Both the position numbers and the translations under genes were made by a program. The notes beneath the pieces were generated by a model. It saw only the letters and a list, made by a program, of their open reading frames with translations, was not told the origin of the DNA and searched no databases. A stretch of DNA of 49,054 nucleotides from Acidobacteriaceae bacterium (GTDB taxonomy: Bacteria > Acidobacteriota > Terriglobia > Terriglobales > Acidobacteriaceae): the NCBI GenBank assembly GCA_003170825.1, contig PMYL01000044.1, positions 1 to 49,054 of the forward strand, read 5' to 3'. Every line of letters starts with the position of its first letter. Within the stretch, counting starts at the first letter, position 1. This document shows positions 1-7,871 of this stretch, piece by piece.

Positions 1-1123
1 CCATCCGCAATCCTTGCAATCGGCCCTCCGGCCAGCCCATCTCCTTGCCAATGGCGTATGCGATCTGCGCCACTCTGCTTTCATGGCCCGCGGTGTAGGG
101 ATCTCGCATCTCCATCGCGGTGACTATGGCAGACACCGACGCGGACAAAGCATCCGTCAGATGCCTTTGCGTCTCTTCAAGGTGGCGCCGCTCGGCGTCC
201 AGGAGCTGCTTCTGTTCCAGCGCTTCAATGCCGTGAACGATCTGCACGCCAAGGCGTTGGAATACATCCACCGGCGCGGCTTCAAATGCGCTGTGGTGCG
301 CGGAGTAAACGATCAACGCGCCCCGCCAACCTCCCTCGATCTGAAGCGGCATGGACACCGCGGATCGTATCCCGAACTGTCGCGCTCGTTCCCGCCATGG
401 GGCAAAGGCCCGGAATGTCTCAGTGTCCTCCATAATCTGCAGCGTGTTGGTGCGAATGCAGACGGCCGTCGGTCCTTGTCCTCCCAGTTTGTCCTCAGAC
501 CAGCTCAGATTCAGTCCATCCATATAACCCAACGCACTGCCAGCCGATGCGGCCATCCGAATCTTCTTATCCGGACCGTCTTCAGCAATGCCCACCCACG
601 CCAGCACATACACCGAGTGCCGTGTAATGGCCTCACAGATGGACTGCAGCAAGCCCTCCGCCGAGCGAGCGCGCCCCAGCGCCAATGCTGCAATGGAAAA
701 GGCAGACAACGCCCAGTTCTGGGCCGAAAGCAGATGTTCTTTCTGCTGTTCTTCGGTAATATCGCGAAACTCGACAATCACCAGCGTTCGGCCGGCCAAC
801 TCCAGCGTTTCCGACGACCAGATCGCGACTGGCGCCGAAGAGCCGTCTTTACGTTGAATGTGAAAATCGGAGTGGGGCGACACATGCGGCGTCGCCTTCT
901 GGAATTCAAGCTCAACCTGTTCGCGCTCGGCCTCCGGGTACTGCATGGCGATATGCATCCCGATGAGTTCTTCGCGCGAATAACCCATCAACGCTTCTGC
1001 CGCCGGGTTGGCATCCACCACAATCCCCGTGTCGGCGTCCACCGCCAGCTTGCTGTCCTGGTCATAGGTCCAACTCAATGCATAGAGAGAGCGCCGGTCG
1101 TCGGCATTCGGCTCTAAGATCAT
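1..1123 (-). CDS. PAS-GAF-HD-GYP protein, copy 1 (C-terminus beyond window edge)
   Basis: The reading frame is open from ATG at 1123 to the left edge, so only about 374 N-terminal residues are present. They begin MILEPNADDRRSLYAL and contain a PAS domain (roughly residues 20-130, with NPAAEALMGYSREEL), a GAF domain (roughly 150-310) and the beginning of an HD-GYP domain (MRDPYTAGHESRVAQIAYAIG). No signal peptide or membrane segment is seen, so a cytosolic c-di-GMP phosphodiesterase-type regulator is expected; the catalytic HD and GYP motifs lie outside the window. It is a tandem paralogue of the gene at 1271-2869, offset by about 1.75 kb. Similarity is mosaic: about 130 bp near 590-720 is essentially identical to about 2335-2465, while the GAF segment between is diverged. 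The upstream region is duplicated too. HD-GYP assignment is firm by homology to the complete copy; the signal sensed is unknown. Confidence 0.85.
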   Translation of the reverse strand, partial: MILEPNADDRRSLYALSWTYDQDSKLAVDADTGIVVDANPAAEALMGYSREELIGMHIAMQYPEAEREQVELEFQKATPHVSPHSDFHIQRKDGSSAPVAIWSSETLELAGRTLVIVEFRDITEEQQKEHLLSAQNWALSAFSIAALALGRARSAEGLLQSICEAITRHSVYVLAWVGIAEDGPDKKIRMAASAGSALGYMDGLNLSWSEDKLGGQGPTAVCIRTNTLQIMEDTETFRAFAPWRERARQFGIRSAVSMPLQIEGGWRGALIVYSAHHSAFEAAPVDVFQRLGVQIVHGIEALEQKQLLDAERRHLEETQRHLTDALSASVSAIVTAMEMRDPYTAGHESRVAQIAYAIGKEMGWPEGRLQGLRM

Positions 1124-1270
1124 GGCGGTCGGTCTCCGCGGCCCGGTTCTTACCCTTGCGATACTTCAATCGAAAAGACAAAAAATGAGCAGACAATAAT
1201 GAATGTTTTCACGAGGAGATACCCCAAAAGGGACACAAGTCAATCCCCCAAAAGCGTTGTATTGAACGAT
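1124..1270. repeat. Spacer between HD-GYP copies, duplicate of 2870-3015
   Basis: The 147-bp spacer upstream of copy 1 is clearly the same sequence as the spacer upstream of copy 2. Shared stretches include GCGGTCGGTCTCCGCGGCCC, CACGAGGAGATACC and CACAAGTCAATCCCC. Any promoter or ribosome-binding signal was therefore duplicated with the gene. The continuing similarity into 1271-1296/3016-3041 marks the duplicated unit as about 1745 bp. Confidence 0.85.
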
Positions 1271-2869
1271 TCACATCACCCGGCTGCATTCCTCCATTTG
1301 GGTAAATGCAGGATCAACCCTATTCAAACCTGGCATAATCAAACGCCTCTCGCGGAACAGACTGGTGCATATCTGCACAACCTCCGCATCCAACAGCGTT
1401 CCGGCCTGGCTTTCAATTTCCGCCAAGGCAACCTCCAAACCGAGTGCCGCTCGATAGGGCCGGTCGGCGGCCATCGCTTCCACAATGTCCGCCACGGTCA
1501 GCACCTTGGCTTCGGGTAGAATCGCATCCGCCTTCAGTCCCAGGGGATAGCCCGAACCATCGAGCTTCTCGTGATGTTGGCGCACAATGTCGGCAATGGG
1601 CCAGGTAAAGGGAATCTCTTTCAGAATGGCGTAGCTGCTCTCCGGATGCCCTTTGACCAGTGCCCATTCTTCCGTACTTAGCCGCGCCGGCTTGGTCAGG
1701 ATTTCAGTAGGGATCGAAATCTTCCCGATGTCGTGAACCATTGCCGCCATCCGCAATCCTTGCAATCGGTCCTCCGGCCAGCCCATCTCCTTGCCAATGG
1801 CGTATGCGATCTGCGCCACTCTGCTTTCATGGCCCGCGGTGTAGGGGTCGCGCATCTCCATCGCGGTGACCATGGCAGACACCGACGCGGACAAAGCTAC
1901 CGTCAGATGCCTTTGCGTCTCTTCACGGTGGCGCCGCTCGGCGTCCAGAAGCTGCTTCTGTTCCAGCGCTTCAATGCCGTAGACAATCTGCTCGCCAAGG
2001 CGTTGGAATACCTCAACCGGCGCGATTTTAAATGTATTGGGGCGGGCGGAGTAAACAATCAACGCGCCCTGCCAGCCACCCTCGATGCGAATCGGTATGC
2101 ACACCGCGGATCGCATTCCGAACTGCCTCGCTCGTTCCCGCCACGGGGCAAAGGTCGGAGATGTCTCGGAGTCCTCTACAATCTGCAGCGCGTTGGCATG
2201 GATGCAGACGCCCACGGGGCCTTGTCCGATCGCCTCATCCTCCGACCAGCTAATAGGCAGTCCATCCAGATAATCCAAGGCACTGCCAGCCGACGCGGCC
2301 ACCCGAATCTTCTTATCCGGGCCGTCTTCCGCAATGCCCACCCACGCCAGCACATACACCGAGTGCCGTGTAATGGCCTCACAGATGGACTGCAGCAAGC
2401 CCTCCGCCGAGCGAGCGCGCCCCAGCGCCAATGCTGCAATGGAAAAGGCAGACAACGCCCAATTCTGCGCCGAAAGCTGATGTTCTTTCTGCTGTTGATC
2501 GGTAATATCGCTGAACTCGACAATCGCCAGCGTTCGGCCGGCCAACTCCAGCGTTTCCGACGACCAGATCGTGACTGGCACGCAATCGCCGTCTTTGCGC
2601 TGGATATGAAAACCGGGATGGCGCGATGGCTGCTCCACCGCATTCCGGAATTCATCCTTGATCCTTTCGCGCTCAGCCTCCGGATGCAGCATGGCGATAT
2701 GCATCCCGATGAGTTCCTCGCGCGAATAACCCGTCATTGCTTCTGCCGCCGGATTGACGTCGGCCACTATCCCTGTCACAACGTCAATGGCAAGCTTGCC
2801 GTCCTGGTCATAGCTCCAGTTCAATGTATAGAGAGAGCGCCGGTCGTCGGCATTCGGCTCTAAGGTCAT
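1271..2869 (-). CDS. PAS-GAF-HD-GYP cyclic-di-GMP phosphodiesterase, copy 2
   Basis: This is a complete 532-aa protein with a PAS domain (about 20-130), a GAF domain (about 150-310) and an HD-GYP domain (about 335-510). Signature residues are visible: HDIGK with the HD pair near residue 379, and HHEKLDGSGYP further on. HD-GYP proteins hydrolyse c-di-GMP to GMP or pGpG; PAS and GAF are sensory. No membrane segment is seen, so it should be cytosolic. The oddity is the extreme C-terminus, EECSRVM, which matches EECSRVV at the end of the adjacent RibBA. The DNA is alike from about 1271 to 1296 versus 3016 to 3041 and then diverges abruptly, so this gene's stop codon and last residues come from a tandem-duplication junction. 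The gene lies downstream of ribBA on the same strand with about 146 bp between, and may be co-transcribed. Confidence 0.92.
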   Translation of the reverse strand: MTLEPNADDRRSLYTLNWSYDQDGKLAIDVVTGIVADVNPAAEAMTGYSREELIGMHIAMLHPEAERERIKDEFRNAVEQPSRHPGFHIQRKDGDCVPVTIWSSETLELAGRTLAIVEFSDITDQQQKEHQLSAQNWALSAFSIAALALGRARSAEGLLQSICEAITRHSVYVLAWVGIAEDGPDKKIRVAASAGSALDYLDGLPISWSEDEAIGQGPVGVCIHANALQIVEDSETSPTFAPWRERARQFGMRSAVCIPIRIEGGWQGALIVYSARPNTFKIAPVEVFQRLGEQIVYGIEALEQKQLLDAERRHREETQRHLTVALSASVSAMVTAMEMRDPYTAGHESRVAQIAYAIGKEMGWPEDRLQGLRMAAMVHDIGKISIPTEILTKPARLSTEEWALVKGHPESSYAILKEIPFTWPIADIVRQHHEKLDGSGYPLGLKADAILPEAKVLTVADIVEAMAADRPYRAALGLEVALAEIESQAGTLLDAEVVQICTSLFRERRLIMPGLNRVDPAFTQMEECSRVM

Positions 2870-3015
2870 GGCGGTCGGTCTCCGCGGCCCAGTTCCAACC
2901 CTTGTGATGCTTCAATCGAAACGACAAAAAAAGAGAGGGAAAAATGGATGCCTTCACGAGGAGATACCTCAAAAGGGGCACAAGTCAATCCCCGAAAAGT
3001 GTCGTATCGAACGAT

Positions 3016-4329
3016 TCACACCACCCGGCTGCATTCCTCCACCGGAATCGCCACCTGCTCCACGATTTCCAGCCCGAAGCCCTCGAGAGCGGGAATGTGC
3101 ATGGGGGTATTCGACAGCAGCCGGATGCGCTGGATGCCCAGGTCCGACAGTATCTGCCCGCCCAGTCCGATGGCCCGCAGAATCCTCCCCGTGCGAGCCT
3201 GCGAGCCCTCGCGCTCACGCAACTCCCGGTGCAGAATGAGGCGGCCCGTGTCTGCGTCCTGCGCTTCATGCAAAGCAGCCGCGCCGCCGGGCTCGAACGC
3301 CTCTGCCGAAGCCGGCGCGCGCTCAACCTCAAAGCCGCGCGAAGTGTTGTGCAGGTACAGCACCACGCCGCAACCCTGTTCGGCAATCATGCGCATCGAC
3401 TGGTCCAGCGTCTCCCGGCAGCGGCAGTCGGCAGCAAACACGTCGCCCGCCGTGCAGCGCGTATGCACCCGCACCAGCACCGCGCGCGCGCACACAGCCC
3501 GCGCTGCGTCCGGGTTCCCCGGCAAGCCCGCGCCTATGGACCCGCTCTGGAATGCGGGACAGTCCTGGCAAAGGTCGCCGCGCACCAGCGCGATGTGGCT
3601 CTCCCCGCCGTTCACCTCGCTCTCATAGGCAATCATCCGGAACTCGCCGTAGCGCGTCTGGATGCGGCTCTCCCCGGCGCGGACAATGTAGCGCTCGTGG
3701 CGCAGCCGGTAGCGGATCAGCTCCGCCACGGTGAGAATCCGTAGCCCGTGTTCCCGGCAGAACGGGATGAGGTCCGGAATGCGCGCCATCTCTCCGTCGT
3801 CGCGCATGATCTCGCAGATCACCCCGGAAGGATTCAGGCCGGCCAGCCGCGCCAAATCGACTGAAGCCTCTGTCTGCCCGGCGCGCACCAGCACGCCGCC
3901 CTTGCGGGCGCGCAGCGGAAACACGTGGCCAGGCCGCGCCAGATCGCTGTAGCTTCTGCCGGCGCCGATCGCCGTGCGGATAGTGTGTGCCCGGTCGGCG
4001 GCCGAAATGCCCGTCGTGACCCCCTCGCGCGCCTCAATGGTCTCGGTAAACGCAGTGCCAAAGCGCGAGGAGTTCTGCTGCGTCATCGGAAACAGCCGCA
4101 GATGATCGGCGCGCTCTTCAGTAAGGGCCAGGCAGATCAGGCCGCGGCCGAAGCGAGCCATGAAGTTGATGGCCTCGGGGGTCACATGCTCGGCGGCAAG
4201 GGTCAGGTCGCCCTCGTTCTCGCGATCCTCGTCGTCCACCACAACCAACATGCGCCCGGCGCGGATCTCGGCCAATGCGCCGGGGACATCGGTAAAAGGG
4301 GCTTCGAAGGTGCGTGCGGTATCTGGCAT
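3016..4329 (-). CDS. ribBA: Bifunctional 3,4-DHBP synthase / GTP cyclohydrolase II-like protein
   Basis: Riboflavin biosynthesis protein of 437 aa. ATG at 4329 is chosen because GGGAGGGTGG precedes it and it removes 27 unlikely residues. The N-terminal half is a RibB domain: [16 protein letters not shown] near residues 30-45, then [16 protein letters not shown] and [15 protein letters not shown]. RibB makes 3,4-dihydroxy-2-butanone 4-phosphate from ribulose 5-phosphate. The C-terminal half is RibA-like and keeps the probable zinc cysteines ([16 protein letters not shown]), but the usual RQEGRGIGL-type loop reads LHNTSRGFE and the following region is divergent. RibB activity is therefore confident and GTP cyclohydrolase II activity doubtful; RibBX-like proteins with an inactive second domain are known. 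It sits between a 75-aa gene and the HD-GYP pair, with a strong hairpin 40 bp upstream of the start. Confidence 0.93.
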   Translation of the reverse strand: MPDTARTFEAPFTDVPGALAEIRAGRMLVVVDDEDRENEGDLTLAAEHVTPEAINFMARFGRGLICLALTEERADHLRLFPMTQQNSSRFGTAFTETIEAREGVTTGISAADRAHTIRTAIGAGRSYSDLARPGHVFPLRARKGGVLVRAGQTEASVDLARLAGLNPSGVICEIMRDDGEMARIPDLIPFCREHGLRILTVAELIRYRLRHERYIVRAGESRIQTRYGEFRMIAYESEVNGGESHIALVRGDLCQDCPAFQSGSIGAGLPGNPDAARAVCARAVLVRVHTRCTAGDVFAADCRCRETLDQSMRMIAEQGCGVVLYLHNTSRGFEVERAPASAEAFEPGGAAALHEAQDADTGRLILHRELREREGSQARTGRILRAIGLGGQILSDLGIQRIRLLSNTPMHIPALEGFGLEIVEQVAIPVEECSRVV

Positions 4330-4368
4330 GGCCACCCTCCCATTCTCGCCTATGGCAGCCGTAAACAG

Positions 4369-4398
4369 CAAAAGCGCCGCCCGAAGGCAGCGCTTTTG
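4369..4398 (-). terminator. Hairpin between 75-aa gene and ribBA (terminator or attenuator)
   Basis: A near-perfect dyad CAAAAGCGC...GCGCTTTTG encloses a GCC-TTCG-GGC tip (UUCG tetraloop on the minus strand) and has A/T ends on both sides. It begins about 20 bp past the stop of the 75-aa gene and ends about 40 bp before the ribBA start. It resembles a rho-independent terminator for the first gene. No FMN riboswitch (RFN) consensus was recognised, so regulation of ribBA by attenuation is only a possibility. Confidence 0.6.
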
Positions 4399-4418
4399 AA
4401 AGAGATGCAAAAAGTGGC

Positions 4419-4646
4419 CTACAAAGCCGATTCAATCTCAAAACCCCAGGCCTCCAGAAGCGCCTCGGGGATGTACTTTGAATTCTTGTTCCGGCGAGCC
4501 CACTCCCGCAGACGGGTGGACCGGATGTACTGGTCCGGGGTGAGCTTGAACTCCTTCACGATCTGCTCGAAGGAGGTCACTGTAGGCACAACCGGGCCAA
4601 TGGGCTCCGGCTTGCCCCAATTCGGATTTCCACGACGCTTTGCCAT
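4419..4646 (-). CDS. Conserved hypothetical protein, 75 aa
   Basis: A small basic protein beginning MAKRRGNPNWGKPEPIGPV. ATG at 4646 is preferred over an upstream one 13 codons earlier because the conserved-looking MAKRRGNPNWGKP start is preceded by GAGGACAACAAATCG. The rest (FEQIVKEFKLTPDQYIRSTRLREWARRNKNSKYIPEALLEAWG, given in pieces: FEQIVKEFKLTPDQY then EWARRNKNSKYIPEALL) looks like a small helical domain and could bind nucleic acid, but no named family was recognised. I believe similar proteins occur in other Acidobacteria; this is recollection and not a search result. A sigma70-like promoter lies at 4738-4766 and a hairpin follows the stop, so it may be a monocistronic unit upstream of ribBA. 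Confidence 0.75.
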   Translation of the reverse strand: MAKRRGNPNWGKPEPIGPVVPTVTSFEQIVKEFKLTPDQYIRSTRLREWARRNKNSKYIPEALLEAWGFEIESAL

Positions 4647-4737
4647 CGATTTGTTGTCCTCAGAAGGGATGATTTGCCTGTACATCCTCGGAAACGGGCT
4701 GGGGGACCTGTCAGTCCAGAGGAAACTCTAGAATCTT

Positions 4738-4766
4738 ATTTTACGGATATTTTCATCAAAAATCAA
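4738..4766 (-). promoter_or_regulatory. Putative sigma70-type promoter for the 75-aa gene
   Basis: On the minus strand TTGATT (4766-4761) is followed after exactly 17 bp by TAAAAT (4743-4738) within an A/T-rich patch unlike the surrounding DNA. Transcription would start near 4731, giving a leader of about 85 nt before ATG 4646. Sequence-only prediction. Confidence 0.4.
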
Positions 4767-5044
4767 TAGAAAAATGAGAGAAATCTCAGTGAGCCGCCGG
4801 ACTGCGCCTCAAGGCACCCGATTGCGGTATCTGATCCTTCTAAAGAGGATTAGACACACTGGCGCCCCTCGATTTGCTGTCCTGCCGCACTCTTTACACG
4901 GCAGGGACTGGCAACATACCAGCCACTTGTGATCCGATACTCTTACGACAACAACTTGATGTGGATGGCGATCTGAGCGTGAAATAGGCGACCGATTGGG
5001 GCCAACCGGCCGTGAGGCTTCCCGGCATTTTGAGCCGCGCCGTT
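4767..5044. other. Non-coding stretch between hutH and the 75-aa gene
   Basis: No convincing gene is seen; an 82-codon minus-strand frame (4809-5057) has biased composition and no ribosome-binding site. A hairpin with stems GTCCTGCCG (4879-4887) and CGGCAGGGAC (4899-4908, one bulge) lies about 135 bp beyond the hutH stop and may terminate hutH transcripts, although no T-run follows. Confidence 0.5.
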
Positions 5045-6577
5045 CTACTCCGCCCACGCGTCAAAAGCTCCGGCCCGCACCGCCGCGGCCAGCGCCTCGA
5101 TATCCGGCGCCAGAACCCGGTCCTGATCCAGCCGCGGAACCACCGCGCGCACCGCGGCGTGCGCACGCTCAATCTCCCGGCTGGGGCGTAGCGGCCTGCG
5201 GAACTCCACCCCCTGCGCCGCGCACATCAGCTCAATGGCCACAATCCGCTCGGCGTCTTCCACAATCTGGCGCAGCTTCACGGCCCCGGTCATGCCCATC
5301 GAGACATGATCCTCCTTGCCCCCGCTGGTCGGAATGTTGCCCGTCGATGATGGGTGCGCCAGCACCTGGCACTCGTTGATGAGCGCCGCCGCCACGATCT
5401 GCGCCATCATGAATCCCGACGAGAGCCCCGCATCGGGCGAGAGAAACGCCGGCAACCCCTCGTTGATATCCGGATTCAGTAGCCGGTCGATCCTCCGCTC
5501 CGTCATGCTGGCCAGATCGGTCATCGCAATGGCCGCATAGTCGAACGCGTACGCCAGCGGCGCCCCATGAAAATTTCCTCCCGAAAGCACTTCGTGCTCT
5601 TGCGTTTTGGACGAGTCCTTTGGGAATACCAGCGGATTATCCGTAGCCGAACCCGCCTCAATCTCCAGCACTCCCCGCACATGCCCCAGCACATCCCACA
5701 CCGCCCCATGAACCTGCGGCATGCAGCGCAAACAATAGGCGTCCTGCACCCGGGAGTCGTGTTCACGATGCGCCTCGCGAATCTCCGAGCCCTCCATCAG
5801 CCGCACCAGGTGCGCCGCCGCCGCAATCTGGCCTGCATGTGGCCGGGCCTCGTGAATCCGCGGGTCGAAAGCAGCAGGCGTGCCCATCAGCGCCTCCAGA
5901 GACATCGCCCCCGCCAGATCCGCCAGCTTCGCCACGCGCAGCCCTCGCGCCACGGCCAACGCGCCCACGGCGGTCATAGCCTGCGTCCCGTTCAGCAGCG
6001 CCAGACCCTCCTTGGCCGCCAGTGCCAGCGGCTGCACTCCAGCCCGCCGCAGCGCCTCGCCGCCGGCCATCCGTTCGCCTTTCAAAAACGCCTCGCCCTC
6101 CCCGATCGCCACCAGCGCCAGGTGAGCCAGCGGCGCCAGGTCCCCGCTCGCACCCACCGAACCCTTTTCCGGAATCACCGGATGCACCCCGGCGTTGAGC
6201 AGCGCAACCAGCAGTTCCACCAGCGCGGGCCGGCAGCCGCTAAGCCCCTTGGCCAGCACGTTGGCGCGCAGCAGCAGCATGGCCCGCGACTCCGCCTCCG
6301 AGAGCGGCTGCCCCACCCCAGCCGCGTGGCTGCGCACAAGGTTGGTCTGTAACTGCGCCAGGTTGCCGGGCGGAATTCGAACGTCCGCCAGCTTTCCGAA
6401 CCCGGTGTTGACCCCATAAACCGTCTGCCCCTCGGCCAGAATCTCCTCAATCAGCTCCCGGCTGGCCGCCACGCGCGCCAGCGCCGCAGGGGCGATCGCC
6501 ACCGCGCAGCCATCCAGTGCAACAGCTTCAATCTCGGCCAGCGTGAGCGGCTGGCCGTCCAAAACCAGAATCTCCAT
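5045..6577 (-). CDS. hutH: Histidine ammonia-lyase
   Basis: This 510-aa protein catalyses the first step of histidine degradation, L-histidine to urocanate plus ammonia, in the cytoplasm. The sequence GSVGASGDLAPLAH contains the Ala-Ser-Gly triad (residues about 143-145) that cyclises to the MIO cofactor. VYGVNTGFG near residue 53 supplies the conserved Tyr, and the size matches the family (about 500-510 aa). ATG at 6577 was chosen because MEILVLDGQPLTLAEI is the usual N-terminus; the frame is open 57 codons further upstream but that would overlap the divergent promoter region. No hutU, hutI or hutG genes are in the window, so hutH stands alone. The aromatic ammonia-lyases share the fold, but the overall pattern fits HutH best. 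Confidence 0.95.
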   Translation of the reverse strand: MEILVLDGQPLTLAEIEAVALDGCAVAIAPAALARVAASRELIEEILAEGQTVYGVNTGFGKLADVRIPPGNLAQLQTNLVRSHAAGVGQPLSEAESRAMLLLRANVLAKGLSGCRPALVELLVALLNAGVHPVIPEKGSVGASGDLAPLAHLALVAIGEGEAFLKGERMAGGEALRRAGVQPLALAAKEGLALLNGTQAMTAVGALAVARGLRVAKLADLAGAMSLEALMGTPAAFDPRIHEARPHAGQIAAAAHLVRLMEGSEIREAHREHDSRVQDAYCLRCMPQVHGAVWDVLGHVRGVLEIEAGSATDNPLVFPKDSSKTQEHEVLSGGNFHGAPLAYAFDYAAIAMTDLASMTERRIDRLLNPDINEGLPAFLSPDAGLSSGFMMAQIVAAALINECQVLAHPSSTGNIPTSGGKEDHVSMGMTGAVKLRQIVEDAERIVAIELMCAAQGVEFRRPLRPSREIERAHAAVRAVVPRLDQDRVLAPDIEALAAAVRAGAFDAWAE

Positions 6578-6674
6578 GGCCCTGATCCTAGGCCGCCACT
6601 CCCGGTCGAGACAAATCTTTCCCCAGGACGCAAAGCTGCGTACAATCGAATCGTCAAAAGAGAGAATAACCACC

Positions 6675-7757
6675 ATGATCCTGAACAGAAGAGAATTCGC
6701 CAGACTGGCCGCGCTGGGCCTGGCCGCCCGCTTCGCACCCGCCCTCAACGCCCAGACTCAGGAGCCTAAGATTGGCTACGCCGTCATCGGCCTGGGCCGC
6801 ATCGCCGGCCACTTCATGCCCGGCGTTCTCAGCACAACCAATTCTCAGATCACCGCTCTGGTCAGCGGCCATCGCGACAAAGCAGTGCGGATCGCGGCCG
6901 AGTACGGCGTCCCTCAAAGCTCCATCTACAACTACGACAACTTCGACGAGATCGCGCGCAACCCGGCCGTCGGCGCCGTCTACGTGGCGCTGCCCAACTC
7001 CATGCACGCCGAGTACGCCATCCGCGCCGCCAAAGCCGGCAAGCACGTGCTCTGCGAGAAGCCCATGTCAACCAACGTTGCCGAAGCGGAGGCCATGATC
7101 GCGGCCTGCAAAGCGGCCAATGTCAAGCTCATGATCGCCTACCGCTGCCACTACGAGCCCACCAACCTCAAGGCAATCCGCCTCATCCGCGACGGCGCAC
7201 TCGGCAAGGTGCAGGCCATCGAGAGCGCCAATGGATTCAACATCGCCCCCCGCGAGTGGCGCCTCAACAAGAAACTCGCCGGCGGAGGCCCGCTCTTCGA
7301 CGTCGGCATCTACTCGCTGAACGCCTGCCGCTACCTCACCGGCGAGGAGCCATCGCAAATCTCCGCCTATGCCTCGGTCATCGATCGCGATGGCCGCTTC
7401 AACCAGGTCGAGGAGAACGTCTCCTGGACCATGAAGTTTCCCTCTGGCATCGTGGCCAGTTGCAACACCACCTATGGCGCCAATATGACCGGCTTTTATC
7501 GCGTGCATGGATCGAAGGGGTGGCTCGACGCCAACCCGGCCTTCTACTACGATGGCCTGCGCCTGCGCGCAGAGTTTTCCGGCACGCAACTGGACGAACT
7601 CAACCCGGCCCGCGACCCCTCGCATTTCGTGCTCCAGGCCGAGCACTTCTCCCATTGCATCCAAAACGGACTGGAGCCCAAAACTCCCGGCGAGGAAGGC
7701 CTCCGCGACATGCGCTACATCACCGAAATTTACCGCTCTGCCGGAATCTCGATCTGA
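6675..7757 (+). CDS. Tat-exported Gfo/Idh/MocA oxidoreductase, GFOR-like
   Basis: A 360-aa NAD(P)-dependent sugar oxidoreductase. It begins MILNRREFARLAALGLAARF, a twin-arginine signal with cleavage probably after ALNA, so the enzyme is expected to fold with its cofactor in the cytoplasm and act in the periplasm. The Rossmann segment is YAVIGLGRIAGHFMPG and the catalytic-lysine motif is CEKPMSTN. The segments YRCHYEPTNLKAIRLI, GGGPLFDVGIYSLNACRYL and PGEEGLRDMRYI closely resemble Zymomonas glucose-fructose oxidoreductase, which keeps its NADP(H) bound and interconverts glucose plus fructose to gluconolactone plus sorbitol; this activity is inferred only. The start at 6675 preserves the Tat signal. 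It is divergent from hutH, with 97 bp between the starts. Confidence 0.88.
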   Translation: MILNRREFARLAALGLAARFAPALNAQTQEPKIGYAVIGLGRIAGHFMPGVLSTTNSQITALVSGHRDKAVRIAAEYGVPQSSIYNYDNFDEIARNPAVGAVYVALPNSMHAEYAIRAAKAGKHVLCEKPMSTNVAEAEAMIAACKAANVKLMIAYRCHYEPTNLKAIRLIRDGALGKVQAIESANGFNIAPREWRLNKKLAGGGPLFDVGIYSLNACRYLTGEEPSQISAYASVIDRDGRFNQVEENVSWTMKFPSGIVASCNTTYGANMTGFYRVHGSKGWLDANPAFYYDGLRLRAEFSGTQLDELNPARDPSHFVLQAEHFSHCIQNGLEPKTPGEEGLRDMRYITEIYRSAGISI

Positions 7758-7871
7758 ACCGGGGCGCGCATACAAAACCGGCTCGTGTGCGTCCAATGCA
7801 ACGCGGCAACCGCCTGCGGCCAGGTCCGGCAAACGAAGACAAGTCATTTCAATCGGAGGGAAAGAGTAACC

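Noticed and set aside
14..1117. Long plus-strand frames at 14-1117 and 1733-2863, similar to each other
   Set aside because: They are antisense to the HD-GYP genes; similarity between them follows from the duplication, and the minus-strand frames carry the domains.
4250..4420. FMN riboswitch upstream of ribBA
   Set aside because: The conserved RFN segments are not seen; only a terminator-like hairpin is present.
4809..5057. 82-codon minus-strand frame between hutH and the 75-aa gene
   Set aside because: No ribosome-binding site, no recognisable motif, and it overlaps the hutH end.
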